From Oscheius onirici (Eukaryota > Nematoda > Chromadorea > Rhabditida > Rhabditidae), in the NCBI GenBank assembly GCA_932521025.1, contig OW051468.1:3596064-3660063 (forward strand): 64,000 nt of DNA, written 5' to 3'. Position 1 is the first letter of the stretch. Each line of letters begins with the position of its first letter. The notes below the pieces were generated by a model. The model saw nothing but the letters and a program-made list of their open reading frames with translations, did no database searches and was not told where the DNA came from. A program made the position numbers and the translations under genes. Positions 1 to 11,612 of this stretch are shown here, in pieces.

Positions 1-78
1 ATGAGCTTTTTTCCTTGTTTTGTGACATATTCTCTTTTCCTTCTCGCCCATTTTTCGACAACTAAACATAATTTCCAG

Positions 79-1131
79 ATGGTCAATAACGTCTATGTTT
101 CGGCCGTGACAACGGACAACGTTAGCCGAACCACATTAGTGGCCTGGGTGAATTCCCTTCTTCAGGTAAAACTTTCAAAAACTTCGTAGTTATCCAATTT
201 TTTTCCAGGCGCAGCTGTCCAAAATAGAAGAAATGAGCACCGGAGCGGCGTATTGTCAACTTACCCACCTTCTATGGCCGGAAAACATATCCTTGAAACG
301 AGTGAAGTGGAATAGCAAAGCCGAAATGGATCATCTCAACAATTGGAAGATTCTGGGAGTTGCCTGGAAGGACATTGGAGTCGACAAGGTATGACTTCGA
401 TATTTTCCTCATGTTACAAAAATTTAGCCAATTCAAGTAGAAAAGTTGGTCAAGGGCAAATTCCAAGACAACTTCGAGTTCCTCCAATGGTTCTACAAAT
501 TCTTCTACGCCAACATCGGAGACTTTGAAGAAGGTAGCTATGAAGCACTTGCTCATCGCGGTGGAGAGGTAAATTCACATGTTTTTCTAGTAGTTTCAAG
601 AATTTCAGGCTCTTCCGGTTGGTGCCAAGGGACCAGCCCCCGCTCGAGCTGCTCTTCGTCCCGCAGCTATCAAGCCAGCAGCCGCAGCTCCGAAGAAGCC
701 GGCCGTCACATCTACGAGAACTGCTCCAACTCCAGTTGCCGCAAGCAAAGGACTGGCTGTGGACAAAGAAAAAATAGCCGAGCTGGAAGAACAAGTAGCC
801 ATAGTCAGTTCTTTTGCTCCGAAATCGTAAATTTCTCCTTCTAAGAATATGGAAGCTATTCAAGTGGCTGAGCGAGAGCGAGACTTCTACTTCACTAAGC
901 TGCGACAGGTAGAAGACATGTGCACTTCCCTCAAGCCAGGAGAAGTTCTCAACACTGACGAAGTTCTGGCCATATTGTATGCTTCTGATGTGAGTTTGTA
1001 CCTTTCCCCAAGTTGTAACTTTCGTATATCAGGATATCGCTCAAGAAGAAGAAGGTCTAGAAAATGTTGCTCCTCCAACTCTCGAAATCGCTGCAGCTGA
1101 CTCCATTCTTGATGATTCTGAAACCTTTTAG
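79..1131 (+). CDS. ebp: EB1/RP family microtubule plus-end binding protein
   Basis: End-binding protein that tracks growing microtubule plus ends and recruits partners. Six exons join in frame: 79-165, 209-388, 428-568, 609-803, 846-989, 1033-1131, giving about 281 residues, the usual EB1 length. An N-terminal calponin-homology domain covers roughly residues 5-125 ([20 protein letters not shown]; later [16 protein letters not shown]). An Ala/Pro/Lys-rich linker follows. Then comes an EB-homology coiled coil with the family signature [15 protein letters not shown] near residue 210. The acidic tail ends in DSETF rather than the EEY/F found in many EB proteins. The start ATG directly follows an aatttccag acceptor, as in a trans-spliced or 5'-UTR-spliced mRNA. 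The exon 4-5 junction (gtcagt...ctaag) is the weakest splice call. Family assignment is firm from domain order and signature; the paralogue is not resolved. Confidence 0.93.
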
Positions 1132-1335
1132 ATCCCAATCCCTGTCATTAAAATATCCTATACGTTTTACTTCATAATTTGCTTTCGCTCAGCCTTTTCT
1201 TAACATAACTATCAGGTGTTCACTTGTGATTGTACTAGATAAATTATTTCCGGGCTAAAATTGATGTGTTTCATGTTTGGTTGCTCTCTTCCGAGAATTT
1301 TTCACAACATCTGAAAGTCTACTAGTTTTATGTAG

Positions 1336-4300
1336 ATGTCATCCGAATCAGCGGACAAATCGCTGCTTCGAGTGCTGAAAGCCAAGGGAGATGTCACAAT
1401 CGCCATTTTTGAGCGCTCAGATGGGTATTATGCCTGTTACGGAACAGATTGTCGTCTTCTAGCTAGCGAGGTCTTTAAAAGTGATGTCTGTGTCAAGAGA
1501 ATTACGTTGTCTGGCGGTATGTTTCTGCTTATATTCATTGAAAACAAAACCTTAGACGTTCCAATGCAGTACATCAGCCTCGGACTGAACCAGTACAAGA
1601 GAGTCGTACGCGAGCTGATCATGTTCCTCCGATACCGAGTAGAACTTTATGCTCTTCAGGAGGGACAATGGAAACTCAAGGCCAAGGTTTCCCTTATTTA
1701 CCCCTCCCCAACTCATTGAATTTACAGGGAACAGTCGGCAATGCTGGAGATTTTGAAGACGTTATTGGCGACGTCTCGAGCAGCGGATCCACTGTGATGG
1801 CTATCTCGCTATCTGGCGATGGAAATGTATCCTTCCTTGACTTTTTTTTTGTGAAAGACTAGCATTCAGAATCATGTGAGCACGTGTTTTTGGGACATGG
1901 ATGAGCTTCGAGTCACTACTACAGAATTCAATGACACCGCCGTCTTCTCCCAAACTGAGGTCTTTTCTAATTTTTCAGCGAATATACAAGACAATTCCAG
2001 CAATGTGTAGTCGGAATGAATCCGCGAGAATGTCTTCTGGTCGACTGTAACGAGCCGTCCAAAAAGAAGGCTCTTTCCACCATTCTTCAACGTGCTGGAG
2101 TCATGTTGACGATGTACAAACCGATCGAAAAAGTCACGGACGAGCAGTTTCAGAAAGTCTTTCGAACTACAGGTTTACTCTGCTTTCTTGGTGAATAACG
2201 TGTTGATTTTAGATGTTAACATGATAGAATCATTGAAAGCCCTAGGAAAAGTACTCTACACCTTCTTCAGCATGCGAACACAACCACAATTTGAGAGAAA
2301 GTTCACCCTGACCGACTACAAAACTAGTGGATTCATGCATCTCGATGGCGCGGCTGTCAGGGCTTTGGAACTGTTCTCGACCAACTATTTTCATGGTATT
2401 TTGCTCCCTTGACAGATAGAATTTATAAATTGTAGACGAATCGACAAACGGAACCCTTTTCGGTGTTCTGAACAAGTGCAAATCGGCTGGAGGACAGCGT
2501 CTTCTACGCGACTGGCTGGCTCGCCCACTCTGCGATATTCGTCAGTTGAAAGAGCGTCAAGACGCCATTTCGGCCCTGATCGACTGTCCAGCTGAACGAA
2601 ACCAGCTTCGGAACACGCTTATGCCAAGAGTTCCTGACGTGGCTCAACTTTCTAGGAAACTTTTGCAGAAGAGAGCTCGTCTACAGGTTTCAACTCTTTT
2701 TAATCTTCTACGCAAATTCTAGGACTGCTACCGCATTTACCAATTGATCGGTCTACTTCGTCATATCGAAAAATGTCTCCGTGCTGTTTACACGGCCAAT
2801 GAAGAGGCCGTGGCCATCAAGGAAATGCTCCTGGAGCCGATCTGCTACGGCTTGTCCCAGTTCGACAAATATGTCCAACTTATCAGCAGTACACTCGACA
2901 TGGAGCATCTGCAGAAGACGAACAATTTCCGCATCTTGCCTTCCATCGATCCGTCTCTTCAAGAACTAGCCAATGAGATGGAAGCTCTTCAGGAGAAGAT
3001 GCCTAAAGTTCACAAGAAGGTTCTTCTTTTTGTTCACGTAGAACATTTTTGCACCTTTTAGGCATGCGCTCGTCTAGAAGTCGACACAAATACAGTGAAA
3101 CTCGATTTGAATGCTCAACACGGATACGTCTATCGAGTTACTCTGAAAGACGAGAAGCATATCCGGAAAAGCAAAGATTTGACCATCGTTTCTACCACAA
3201 AAGGAGCGGGAGTTATGTTCCGAGATGATGCTTTGATCGAGCTCAATGAGAGGCACGTACTATCCTTGTCCCTCTTCAAATGAGACGATTTAAGATATGT
3301 CGATCTCAACGGAGTCTACATGAAAACGCAGGCGGATTTGGAGAAGAAGGTGGTCGAGATTTGTGCCGGTTACACGGTCTCTCTCACACAGTTGAATAGC
3401 GCCTTGGCCGTTGTCGATGTTCTCGTATCAATGGCTACTGTAGCTGCTGAATCAGCCCGTCCATACGTTCGACCGGTTCTGGAGCCGATGGGTACGTGTT
3501 TTTATGCCCGTAAACGTTGTTGAATGAAGGTAGTGGAATTCTGGAGCTCCGTGGATGCCGGCACGCAGTCTTAGAGACCGCTCTCGGCGGTCAGTTCATT
3601 CCCAACGATGTTTTTCTTGGTATGAGTATTTTTTTTTAAATTCTAATCCCATTTTAGTTAAGGAAACACGAATGATAGTCTTGACTGGTGCCAATATGGG
3701 TGGCAAGAGTACATATCTTCGATCAGCTGCCATCTGTGTACTCCTGGCTCAAATCGGCTTCTTCGTGCCCGCTTCCACTGCCCGAATTTCCATTGTGGAC
3801 GGAATCTTCACGAGAGTCGGTGCCAGCGATCAGCAGACCAAGGGAATTTCCACGTTCATGGCAGAGATGCTCGATTCCAGTGCAATTCTTCAGGTTTTTA
3901 TAAGAGTTTCCTTTGTTCATTCGATTGTTAGGCAGCCACAGCGAATTCTCTCGTGATTGTAGACGAATTGGGAAGAGGAACATCAACATTCGACGGATTT
4001 GGACTCGCTTGGAGTATTGCCAGCGATCTTCTCAAGAAAACTAGATGTTTCTGTCTATTTGCTACCCATTTCCATGAAATGGCCGATTTGGAGGAAAATG
4101 AAGGAGCCAAGGCCATGCAGGTAAACCCTTTTTATACTGTACTTACAATCGAAATTCAGATGACAGTGAATGCCGAAGCAGATCGTCTGGTAATGTTGTA
4201 CGAAATCAAGCCGGGAAGAGCCGTGTCGTCATTTGGAATCGCCGTAGCTCGAATGGTTGGATTCCCGGAAAACGTTGTCATTGTAAGGTACATTTTGTCC

Positions 4301-4419
4301 AAAATAACATGTTTCTGTAGGATGCTGAACGAGAACTAAAGAACCTGGAGAGTGATCAAATCAAACAACTGCAGGAGGCCAAGGATCAAGATCTTCGACA
4401 GATTCTTCTCAACTTGTAA
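1336..4419 (+). CDS. msh-2: DNA mismatch repair ATPase MSH2
   Basis: MutS homologue that pairs with MSH6 to recognise mismatches in the nucleus. About a dozen exons with introns mostly of 35-60 nt join in frame. Visible in order: mismatch-recognition/connector region ([27 protein letters not shown]), lever and clamp ([22 protein letters not shown]), then the ATPase with Walker [11 protein letters not shown] near 3690, signature [14 protein letters not shown], Walker [21 protein letters not shown] and FATHFHE. The closest match by eye is MSH2 rather than MSH3-6. One intron near 1963-2001 must use the downstream ttccag acceptor to keep frame. Walker A has Ala where most MSH2 proteins have Pro (TGPNMGGKST). 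The start ATG immediately follows tttatgtag. The C-terminus is short, ending in ILLNL. Confidence 0.93.
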
Positions 4420-5400
<981 letters not shown>

Positions 5401-5430
5401 GTGCTTGTGACTCTAATTTGAAAACCCAAC

Positions 5431-5446
5431 GGCCCTCTTCAGGGCC
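5431..5446 (+). terminator. Histone 3' stem-loop (H3)
   Basis: ggccctcttcagggcc forms a 6-bp stem with a 4-nt loop (CTTC), preceded by acccaac and followed by aca. This is the SLBP-binding 3' processing element. A loop beginning with C is the nematode form. Confidence 0.95.
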
Positions 5447-5449
5447 ACA

Positions 5450-5926
5450 TATCTATCAAATCTTGAACTCGTGTACATAAAGGCTTTTTTCAATCGTCTA
5501 TAAAAGAGCAGCATAAAATGGAAGGAATGAGGGAAGAGAAACACATACTGAGAATTGAAGATATTGCCACCTGCACATCTGCAAGCATAGCACTTGCTGG
5601 ATTGAAACGAGGTAGCCATACTCTAGATACTTGAAGTCCGAGAAGTAAACTTAGCCTTCATGGTACACTTGTTGACCTGTTTTGAACTGAATGGAGTTCA
5701 ATTTCCTCTCAGATCGACAACTGTATACTGTGTCCTAGCTCTCGAATGTCCATTCCTTCTATTGAAGACAATTGACATACATTCATCTTGTCTCAGTGCA
5801 CCCCGCTCCATTCGATTCTTAGCTCTTCTCTCGTTGACCCAATAACCATCGCGCTTTCGTTATCTCCCTGGCACATAGCCAGCGTCCCTCCAATTAGAGA
5901 GCGCTCGCCCACAAGAGAGGTCAGAG
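5450..5926. other. intergenic, H3 to H2B
   Basis: No supported gene. A minus-strand open frame begins at 5619 with a short Cys-rich stretch but has no recognisable domain or good gene signals. Confidence 0.5.
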
Positions 5927-5976
5927 TTTTGGCGGGAGACCAAGGGGCGGGGCCAACGAAGACTGTCTTTATAAGA
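5927..5976 (+). promoter_or_regulatory. H2B promoter: E2F-like site, GC box and TATA
   Basis: ttttggcggga at 5927-5937, ggggcggggcc just downstream, and TATAAGA at 5970-5976, followed by the H2B ATG 49 nt later. Same layout as the H3 promoter. Confidence 0.65.
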
Positions 5977-6024
5977 GCCGGAGAAGGAAGAAGTCTCTAC
6001 CACTTGCCAAGTGAACTACTGACC

Positions 6025-6399
6025 ATGCCGCCCAAGCCATCAGCCAAGGGAGCCAAGAAAGCCGCCAAGGCCCAGAAGGCCACTCGTACCGGAGAGAAAA
6101 AGAAGAGACGTGGAGGACGCAAGGAGTCTTACTCCGTCTACATCTACCGTGTCCTCAAGCAGGTTCATCCCGACACTGGAGTCTCCTCCAAGGCCATGTC
6201 CATCATGAACTCGTTCGTCAACGACGTCTTCGAGCGCATCGCTGCCGAGGCCAGCCGTCTGGCTCACTACAACAAGAAGAGCACCATCTCTTCTCGCGAA
6301 GTCCAGACTGCCGTCCGTCTCATCCTGCCCGGAGAGTTGGCCAAGCACGCCGTCTCTGAGGGAACCAAGGCTGTCACCAAGTACACCTCCAGCAAGTAA
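6025..6399 (+). CDS. H2B: Histone H2B
   Basis: Core histone, 124 residues, intronless. The start is [20 protein letters not shown]; the in-frame ATG at 5788 lies upstream of the promoter and is rejected. The basic N-tail is followed by the conserved histone fold ([40 protein letters not shown]) and the terminal AVTKYTSSK containing the ubiquitinated lysine. Stem-loop 29 nt after the stop. Clustered with H3, H2A and H4 on the same strand but with its own promoter and 3' element, so not an operon. Confidence 0.98.
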   Translation: MPPKPSAKGAKKAAKAQKATRTGEKKKRRGGRKESYSVYIYRVLKQVHPDTGVSSKAMSIMNSFVNDVFERIAAEASRLAHYNKKSTISSREVQTAVRLILPGELAKHAVSEGTKAVTKYTSSK

Positions 6400-6428
6400 T
6401 TCTCTTCTCGAGAGTATCTAAACCCAAC

Positions 6429-6444
6429 GGCCCTCTTCAGGGCC
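6429..6444 (+). terminator. Histone 3' stem-loop (H2B)
   Basis: Identical 16-nt ggccctcttcagggcc with the same acccaac 5' flank as the other histone genes here. Confidence 0.95.
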
Positions 6445-7082
6445 ACATATCAGTTCGGTTCTTTAATTCCTTGTGAGTAAATGAAGTCAACAGGAAGGGA
6501 AAGCTAAAATGAATTAGAATCAACTTGTCCGTGTAAAACTTCAGAGTCTGACAATGAGATGTTTGAAAAGCTGCACTCTTTCAATAAGTCAATAGGTCCC
6601 AAAAACAGCAAAAGTTCCTGTCTGGTTCGATGAGGTCCGAGCAATAAACCTCAACGGTTACATATAGAAGTCCTGAAAAAGGGCTGTCGTTCGTAATGGT
6701 TAATAATGTCGTCTTTCGTTCCTACCGTAGGTAAGTTCAAATAGGGAACTGAAATGACCTTTTTCATATTCGTTTTTCACTCGCATCTTCATCCAATACA
6801 CAGCTGAATTTAATGACGAACAATAGCTATGTAGACGAAATAACGTATTAGTGAGTGGACCCACACCCCTTCGTGGATCTTCTAAATTCCTCTCATATTC
6901 CCTTCAAAACGTAAGCCTTTCTCCTTCCCTCTTTCAGAGCTCCTTCCCGCTCGATTTCTCTCTCTTGGCACCGTTCCAGCATCTTTGACCTGGGTCTCCC
7001 CGCTCTATTAAAAACTAGCACAGTCCGCGTCGCGTCGGAATAATTACTCGCGCTGTGTTGTGAGATAGCGTCGGGTCAGAAA
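6445..7082. other. intergenic, H2B to H2A
   Basis: About 640 bases with no supported gene or repeat seen. Confidence 0.5.
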
Positions 7083-7132
7083 TTGGCGCGCTTTTCGGTG
7101 GGCGGAGTTAACGGAGAGAAGCCTTGATAAGA
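7083..7132 (+). promoter_or_regulatory. H2A promoter: E2F-like site, GC box and variant TATA
   Basis: ttggcgcgc at 7083-7091, a gggcggag box, then TTGATAAGA at 7124-7132, where the other histone genes have TATAAGA. The ATG lies 56 nt downstream. Confidence 0.6.
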
Positions 7133-7188
7133 CCGGCATTTTGCCCATTCGGTACGAGTCTCACACTCACAACCGCCGTCAAGTCGTC

Positions 7189-7569
7189 ATGTCTGGAAGA
7201 GGAAAGGGAGGAAAAGCCAAGTCTGGAGGAAAGGCCAAGTCTCGCTCGAGCCGTGCCGGACTTCAGTTCCCCGTCGGTCGTCTGCACCGTATGCTCCGCA
7301 AGGGCAACTACGCTCAGCGTATCGGAGCTGGAGCCCCAGTCTACCTGGCCGCCGTCCTCGAATACCTCGCTGCTGAGGTTCTCGAGTTGGCCGGAAACGC
7401 TGCCCGTGACAACAAGAAGACCAGAATCAACCCTCGCCATCTTCAGCTCGCTGTCCGCAACGACGAGGAGTTGAACAAGCTTCTCTCTGGAGTCACCATC
7501 GCTCAGGGAGGTGTCCTGCCCAACATCCAGGCTGTCCTTCTCCCCAAGAAGACTGCTGACGAGAAATAA
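7189..7569 (+). CDS. H2A: Histone H2A, canonical
   Basis: Core histone, 126 residues, intronless. [20 protein letters not shown] tail, then the fold ([20 protein letters not shown], acidic patch [12 protein letters not shown]) and the C-terminus [10 protein letters not shown]. There is no SQ(E/D) tail motif, so it is not H2A.X, and it lacks the H2A.Z signature residues. Stem-loop 29 nt after the stop. An antisense open frame of 156 codons over it is a composition shadow. Confidence 0.98.
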   Translation: MSGRGKGGKAKSGGKAKSRSSRAGLQFPVGRLHRMLRKGNYAQRIGAGAPVYLAAVLEYLAAEVLELAGNAARDNKKTRINPRHLQLAVRNDEELNKLLSGVTIAQGGVLPNIQAVLLPKKTADEK

Positions 7570-7598
7570 ACAGCTCAATCGGCACTTTCAAACCCAAC

Positions 7599-7614
7599 GG
7601 CCCTCTTCAGGGCC
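7599..7614 (+). terminator. Histone 3' stem-loop (H2A)
   Basis: Identical 16-nt stem-loop with acccaac 5' flank and acaa 3' flank. Confidence 0.95.
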
Positions 7615-7747
7615 ACAATCCAACTCGTTTTTACATTTTGAAAAAATAAAGAGTACAGAGTTAGTAGAAGTGAAAGATAAGCGAGATAAAGAAGGAAAGA
7701 GTTCCGAATGTTTCTTTATTCATCAATCCGTCAATCCGGGTCCACTT

Positions 7748-8159
7748 TTAGTAATCGTCTGTGGCCAGATAGAGCTTTTCTCTTCGTAGTCGGGCACTCT
7801 CCTTAATCTCGGCAATCTTCTTGGCAAAGTGTAGCTCCTTGTCGGCACAGTATTCAGGCATCTTATGAGGAACTGTGGCCAGAGAGTTGTCCTCGTCCTC
7901 CTGTTTCCTAGCAGTCAGATCCCTCGTCCTCTCGTCCTTCTCCTTCTGGGTCGATGACATCTGTGGCTCCGGTCTCGATTCCTTCGCCGTCACCATGCCA
8001 CTGATCTGAAACTTTGTATTGGTAGAAAGACTTGAAACTGACCGGCTTTTTCGCGACACTCTTCTGTTTTTGACTTTCGACCCGATCGCTCTTCTTCATG
8101 ACTGGGGTCTCCTTCTTGGTCAACGAATCTTCTGCCTTCTTCTTCCTCCTGAAGCACAT
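7748..8159 (-). CDS. Small Lys/Glu-rich protein, function unknown
   Basis: Not recognised. Two exons on the minus strand are separated by a 37-nt intron (8006-8042, gtcagt...tttcag) and join in frame, giving about 124 residues. The N-terminus is very basic (MCFRRKKKAEDSLTKKE). The C-terminal half has MPEYCADKELHFAKKIAEIK followed by SARLRREKLYLATDDY and could form a helix. No signal peptide or TM segment. It lies inside the histone cluster between H2A and H4, opposite in strand. Reading through without the intron also stays open for a while, so the exact structure is uncertain. MCFRRKK could be a lipidation-type N-terminus, but this is speculative. Confidence 0.6.
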
Positions 8160-8496
8160 GACGACTCCCCGAGGCTATTGTTCTGGTAGTTTTCAAAAAA
8201 GGTTTCCTTGAAAACTTTGTGCAATTAACAAACTAGAAGACAATATTGAAAGTTCACAAAAAAATAATAATTTGTCTCGTCCAGAGAGTCCCTCTACAGT
8301 TCAACTGCCTAACTCCGTGTCTCGGTTCAAAGTCACTTTTGGCGATTTCAACTGAATCTGTCCTATACCACAATACTTTATCAGCTCCTAACACTCTTCT
8401 TGTCTCTTATCCCGAACTATTCTTTCTATCAATCGATTTGAGATTGACCTTTATCTCAGAACGAGAGAGTATTCTCTTCCAGGAGAGTCCAGATAA
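8160..8496. other. intergenic, upstream of H4
   Basis: No supported gene. It probably includes the 5' flank of the minus-strand gene and the distal H4 promoter. Confidence 0.5.
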
Positions 8497-8993
<497 letters not shown>

Positions 8994-9032
8994 GTCTCGT
9001 GTCGGACTCTTCTCATTCATTCAAAACCCAAC

Positions 9033-9048
9033 GGCCCTCTTCAGGGCC
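9033..9048 (+). terminator. Histone 3' stem-loop (H4 copy 1)
   Basis: Identical 16-nt ggccctcttcagggcc element. Confidence 0.95.
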
Positions 9049-9196
9049 ACAATTCACTCATTTTTAAGATTTATCTAATAAAAATATGAAAACATTCAAT
9101 CGGTTCAGTGAAATTTGAGTCTTCAATCTAAACGACTATTCTTGTTGTACGCGGGGGTTCGAAAAGTATTTTGGCGGGAAAAATCTCTTTGCTGAC

Positions 9197-9694
9197 TACC
9201 AGCGAGGCAAAGTCTAGCTAGCGACATAAGAGTGGAGGAAAATCTTGGAAGTGAAAACAGTTTGTTATTGCTTTTTAGCCGAAAGATCATATCATAAACA
9301 ATGTGATCAGGAAGGTATCACTGACATTCAGACGATCAGACTGACGGGATGGAGAACAGGTGCACAAACAATATGGAAATAGGAGGGGATGAAAGAAAGG
9401 GGAGATTAGCCAGAGTAGGAAAAGTTCTTGTTTGTCTCTTCCTAAATACACTTGGAGAGAAGTTCGGGCCGAGAGAGACGCGACTTGAGCTCGTCCAACA
9501 GGTAGATGCAGATGTTTTCAGAAGTACTCACATTTTCCTGTAATATAATTTTCCAAAAACTTTTTTCAATACATTTACCAACACAGTATCTTTTCTAAGT
9601 TCTAGCTCACGTTTGAAACTACAGCTTGGGTGACTTTTCAATCAAGAAAAGCTTGTTGAGACGGTGTCAAGCTAACTTGAAGAACCCCTTCAGT
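9197..9694. other. intergenic, no gene seen
   Basis: Just upstream, within the H4 block, is an E2F-like ttttggcggga (about 9169-9179). The short plus-strand open frame at 9349-9543 has no supporting features. Confidence 0.45.
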
Positions 9695-10421
9695 ATCTGG
9701 ATCTGTGAAAAAGTAGATTCTTTGAAGAAGAAGGGATTTGTCTTTGCCCTGCGTTTCATTGACCGAACAAAAAGAGAACAATCAGTTGTATGAACTACGT
9801 AACCTGACAAAAAGTGAACAATAGCTCTTATAAAAGTCAAATCCTCGTCTTTTCTCATAATGTCACTCTCTTATCGTCTGTTCCGGAAACTTCAAGAATC
9901 GTACTGTCGAGTTAGGGATATTAGTTAGAGGATATGTGCTGTCAAGTTAGGAGACACCTTTTTCAAAGATAGAAAATCTTTACTTTTTCTACTTCAGGCA
10001 TTTTATGTTTGCAATCAACTACCTCCTTTGTTACCAGCAGTGCTAAACACAAGATGAAAATCCATCGTGTTTTCCGAAACTGGGTCCGTTTTGTCCATTA
10101 ACTTCTCCCGAAACAGTATAATTTTCAATGTCTTTTATTCAATTACAGTTCCAAGCCTTTAGAATGTACCCTACAGCAATACGCTAAATATTCGTTTGAA
10201 GATGTTCCCATCGATGGTAAACCATGTTTCTGGAACAGACGATAGAAGAGTGACCCTATGAGAAAAGACGAGGATTTGACTTTTATAAGAGCTATTGTTC
10301 ACTTTTTGTCAGGTTACGTAGTTCATACAACTGATTTTTCTCTTTTTGTTCGGCCAATGAAACGCAGGGCGAAGACAAATCCCTTCTTCTTCAAAGAATC
10401 CACTTTTTCACAGATCCAGAT
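9695..10421. repeat. Foldback element, 196-bp inverted arms
   Basis: Arms 9695-9890 and 10226-10421 are inverted copies with only a few mismatches, around a 335-bp unrelated spacer. Outer ends read atctggatctgtga... and its complement. Each arm keeps the same ~55-codon open frame starting MRKDEDLTFIRAIVHF and carries ttttataagag, like the histone TATA. No target duplication is obvious. It could be a non-autonomous foldback transposon or an inverted pair of an older unit. Confidence 0.85.
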
Positions 10422-11276
10422 TGTTCCCTTTTTGCCAAAATTCATAGAATTTATGAATAGTGAGTGACACAAGCAAAAAGTGGGGACGATCGGTCGCTGT
10501 CCGGTCGTTTTTGTACGTTCCAGCTCATTTTTGCACCTACAATAGATGGTGACCGGACAAAGGCAATGACCGTACCGCTGACCCAAAAAGGACTGGAGAT
10601 AGTAAGACCAGGACCGAACTGTATGAGGTTCAAGCTCGGCTAGGATCTCTTACGATCAAACGTTTAGGAGCATTGCTTTCGATACCAATTTGATCAGAAA
10701 CAGATTGTGGTTGTACCTAGAACTTTTGCAAACCTAGTACACTGGTGTCGCAAACCTGATGTAAGAACACTAGAGACAATCTACAGGACCAGAGTGTAAA
10801 AAGATAAACAAGTTCAATGATCTGACAAAGCAGAAAACTTCTATTTCTCGCACCTAGAAGTACCGGGCTTTGCCCTATGCCAGGTCAAAAACCATCCCAG
10901 TCCCTGGATCGACTTCCCCTCGAAGTACCACCATCTGATATTTTTGGCGAAAAGATTAAACTATAAAGGTTAGAAAAGGCAGGAAAAGAGACGGATCGAT
11001 GCGAGATTGCGGCTGAGAGAATAGGAGAGCGAGTGGCATCATAATTACACACCTTTTCGGGGGCAGGAGGAGATAAGGAGCGAGGGAGTCTGGAACTGAA
11101 ATAGTTCCGAAGCATTTCCAAGCACATGAGTCATTTGGAGTATCTTCAGAATCAACCTGAATTGAATAGGAAAGCGCGAGCTTTTCAAACTTCTGATACC
11201 CTTTCTTTAAAACAGCCACGACACCGTTTATTCAGGTTTCTCAAGATTGATATCACTTTTCTCCACAGTTTGTGTA
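10422..11276. other. intergenic, no gene seen
   Basis: Contains a ccggtc-rich stretch at 10490-10620. No supported coding sequence. Confidence 0.45.
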
Positions 11277-11437
11277 CTTGATAGTTTCTTTGGAGGGACA
11301 GGGGGTGACTGGAACAGAGTGGCAAGGGGAGAAGGGAAGGGACAGTAGGACTGAGGCTCTGTGACAGAGCGCAGGAATAAAGAAGACAGTGAATTTCTAA
11401 CTTTAGCCCTAGAAAGACGTTGCAAACCTTGTGTTTT
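11277..11437 (+). repeat. Dispersed repeat B, copy 1
   Basis: Starts tagtttctttggaggg, contains ggaacagagtg and gaggctctgtgacagagcg, and ends near ttagccctagaaagac. Related copies at 15285-15402 (+), 19037-19176 (-) and 19950-20077 (-). Confidence 0.7.
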
Positions 11438-11612
11438 CAAAATGTTTCATTGCCAGACTGGGGGAAGGAGAGAGCTAACAACTGTAGTCTTGTTTACGAA
11501 GTGGCTACGTCTAACTAACAGAGTTCTGTCCAGATTCATGTAAGGTTTAGTAACAAACAGTTCAGTGAGACAACAAAAAGTTATACGCTTATCAAAAGTT
11601 TATTCAGAAGAT

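Noticed and set aside
5413-5619. Minus-strand frame starting MATSFQSSKCYACRCAGG
   Set aside because: The Cys cluster is suggestive but the rest is uninformative and it overlaps the H3 3' end.
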